Below are positions 29,997 through 30,969 of a stretch of 30,969 nt of DNA, piece by piece. Numbering within the stretch: position 1 is the first letter of the stretch; every line of letters begins with the position of its first letter. Made by a program: the position numbers and the translations under genes. Location of the stretch: assembly GCA_965369815.1 (NCBI GenBank), contig CBDUQS010000010.1:1-30969 (forward strand). The letters run 5' to 3'. The notes beneath the pieces are model-generated. The model worked only from the letters and a program-made list of their open reading frames with translations, did not search any database and was not told where the DNA came from. The DNA comes from DAOWGG01 sp965369815. GTDB taxonomy: Bacteria > Patescibacteriota > Gracilibacteria > UM-FILTER-43-11.

Positions 29997-30969
29997 CTAC
30001 TCCCCCAGCATTTGTTTATACACTACCTCTACCAGAACCATCTCATTGGCTGTAATTGTAAACTCCTGAGGGTCGGGGGTCATAAACTTATGTGTTTGAG
30101 TTTCAGAGATATCATTAAAATAAATTTTATAGTTTCCAGCAGGAAACGATAGGCCTGAAAAATCTATGCTGTACATATCTCGACTATTTCCTTCTTTAAT
30201 CACGTCATCACTTCCGGATTTCGTAATATAGTAGGTGAAAATAACAGGCCTTGGCATGTGAAATTGTAAGATCCCATTTATGCGCGTGTATTCCCCTCCT
30301 TCCACGATAACTTTTTCATTGGCTGTAATTGTAAACTCCTGGTTAGGTGGCACAATATATCCACTGACTTCGTCGAAGCTAATTTCATATTCACCTACGG
30401 GTAATGATTGAAGGGTCGCACCCTTTCCTTTTCCGATAATCACTACACCACTGCTAATATGCTTAATTCTAAAGGAAGCATCCTCTGGTGCGGCTTTTGC
30501 AAAAAACTGTAAAGTTCCAGTCATTTGAAAGTATTTTTCTACAAACCGCGATTCTTTGCCGATTTCTATATAAAATCCTTTATCCTTGGGTGTGTAGTAC
30601 CCGTCAACCGCATTAAATTCAACTGTGTAATATCCTTCTGGTAATCGAAGTTCAAAATTACCCTCCCCAGAATATTCTGTTGAATCGCTATAAAGACCCT
30701 TAACCGTATAAGTCGCATTTTCAGGAGAAACGGCCATATTCACAGTGCCTGTTGTTGGAAAATATTTTATTTCCTGGTTAGATGATCCGCCATCTCTTAT
30801 TGTAAATCCGCGGGGATCAGGTGTCGCAAACCCAAGTACGTCATCGAATACAATTAGGTACTTTCCTGTTGGCAGCGTAAGTTTTGACTGATTCCCGATA
30901 TATTTTTCTAAATAATCATTAGAACCTTCAATAATGTAAGATGCACTTTCGGGGTTCATGGTTATGTCA
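29997..30969 (-). CDS. PEGA-like repeat surface protein, N-terminus cut by window edge
   Basis: At least four units of about 80 residues, each ending in a similar strand pattern: GFATPDPRGFTI, GYYTPKDKGFYI, GYIVPPNQEFTI and KFMTPDPQEFTI, with LPEGYYTVEF or LPVGEYEISF before it. This is the PEGA-type beta-repeat layout (P-E-G-A, L-x-x-G-x-Y-x-V). The frame is open to the right edge. The ATG at 30959 is internal, since the residues around it (ITMNPESASY) match the start of the other units. Probably an extracellular protein with more repeats and a signal peptide beyond the window. The stop is followed by a strong terminator. Confidence 0.82.
   Translation of the reverse strand, partial: DITMNPESASYIIEGSNDYLEKYIGNQSKLTLPTGKYLIVFDDVLGFATPDPRGFTIRDGGSSNQEIKYFPTTGTVNMAVSPENATYTVKGLYSDSTEYSGEGNFELRLPEGYYTVEFNAVDGYYTPKDKGFYIEIGKESRFVEKYFQMTGTLQFFAKAAPEDASFRIKHISSGVVIIGKGKGATLQSLPVGEYEISFDEVSGYIVPPNQEFTITANEKVIVEGGEYTRINGILQFHMPRPVIFTYYITKSGSDDVIKEGNSRDMYSIDFSGLSFPAGNYKIYFNDISETQTHKFMTPDPQEFTITANEMVLVEVVYKQMLGE

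Noticed and set aside
1..30969. CRISPR array, prophage or transposase gene
   Set aside because: No regularly spaced repeat of suitable length and no recognisable transposase, integrase or phage gene on either strand.

Overview
The window looks like a piece of a small AT-rich bacterial chromosome, most likely from the Patescibacteria/CPR (Peregrinibacteria-like). This is an inference from gene content; no rRNA or ribosomal protein is present to confirm it. The supporting signs are an archaeal-type class I lysyl-tRNA synthetase, a four-helix-bundle S23-type protein beside AATGCAAA-rich repeats, a PBECR-like small protein of a kind I associate with CPR genomes, a Gram-positive-style envelope (S-layer homology domains, sortase, LPQTG substrate, no outer-membrane genes), and a complete lack of Shine-Dalgarno sequences. 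TAA, TAG and at least one TGA act as stops, so the standard code fits.

Layout. Positions 1-6954 carry a leftward block, dnaN > mfd > a class A penicillin-binding protein cut by the left edge. Positions 7005-7570 are non-coding and very probably contain the replication origin: five DnaA-box-like 9-mers in one orientation on an 11-bp pitch, a large dyad, and a second array of TTATGCACA-like boxes in the opposite orientation. Positions 7581-16511 hold an SLH-sortase fusion, a small acidic protein, a thioredoxin-DUF3179 fusion, a sugar nucleotidyltransferase with a beta-helix tail, a ComEC-like metallo-beta-lactamase, an unknown protein, an unusual HAD protein and an LPQTG cell-wall protein. Positions 16705-22487 hold AMP-forming acetyl-CoA synthetase, an unknown GTG-start gene, the S23-type protein, class I LysRS, a second HAD protein and a lipoprotein. 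Positions 22619-23138 hold a PBECR-like putative nuclease facing a strong antisense promoter. Positions 23195-27376 form a leftward lemA > fba > gap > fbp series (aldolase, GAPDH, fructose-bisphosphatase). Positions 27518-30969 carry a stomatin-like protein, a nucleotide-sugar epimerase, a Kre9/KNH-like secreted protein and a PEGA-like repeat protein cut by the right edge.

How the genes fit together. The sortase (7581-8687) and the LPQTG protein (14964-16511) look like enzyme and substrate. The nucleotidyltransferase and the epimerase could supply sugars for surface glycans, and the penicillin-binding protein builds the wall. The aldolase-GAPDH-FBPase series points to gluconeogenic or pentose-feeding carbon flow, with acetate entering through acetyl-CoA synthetase.

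The most interesting signals are: (1) TAACC placed 5-10 nt before 7 of about 25 start codons, with no Shine-Dalgarno anywhere, a candidate unconventional translation-initiation element; (2) the 11-bp phased origin array with its dyad and inverted second array; (3) a putative PBECR nuclease with an apparently leaderless mRNA and a convergent antisense promoter; (4) a dispersed hairpin element with a compensatory base-pair change; (5) the SLH-sortase fusion and its LPQTG partner.
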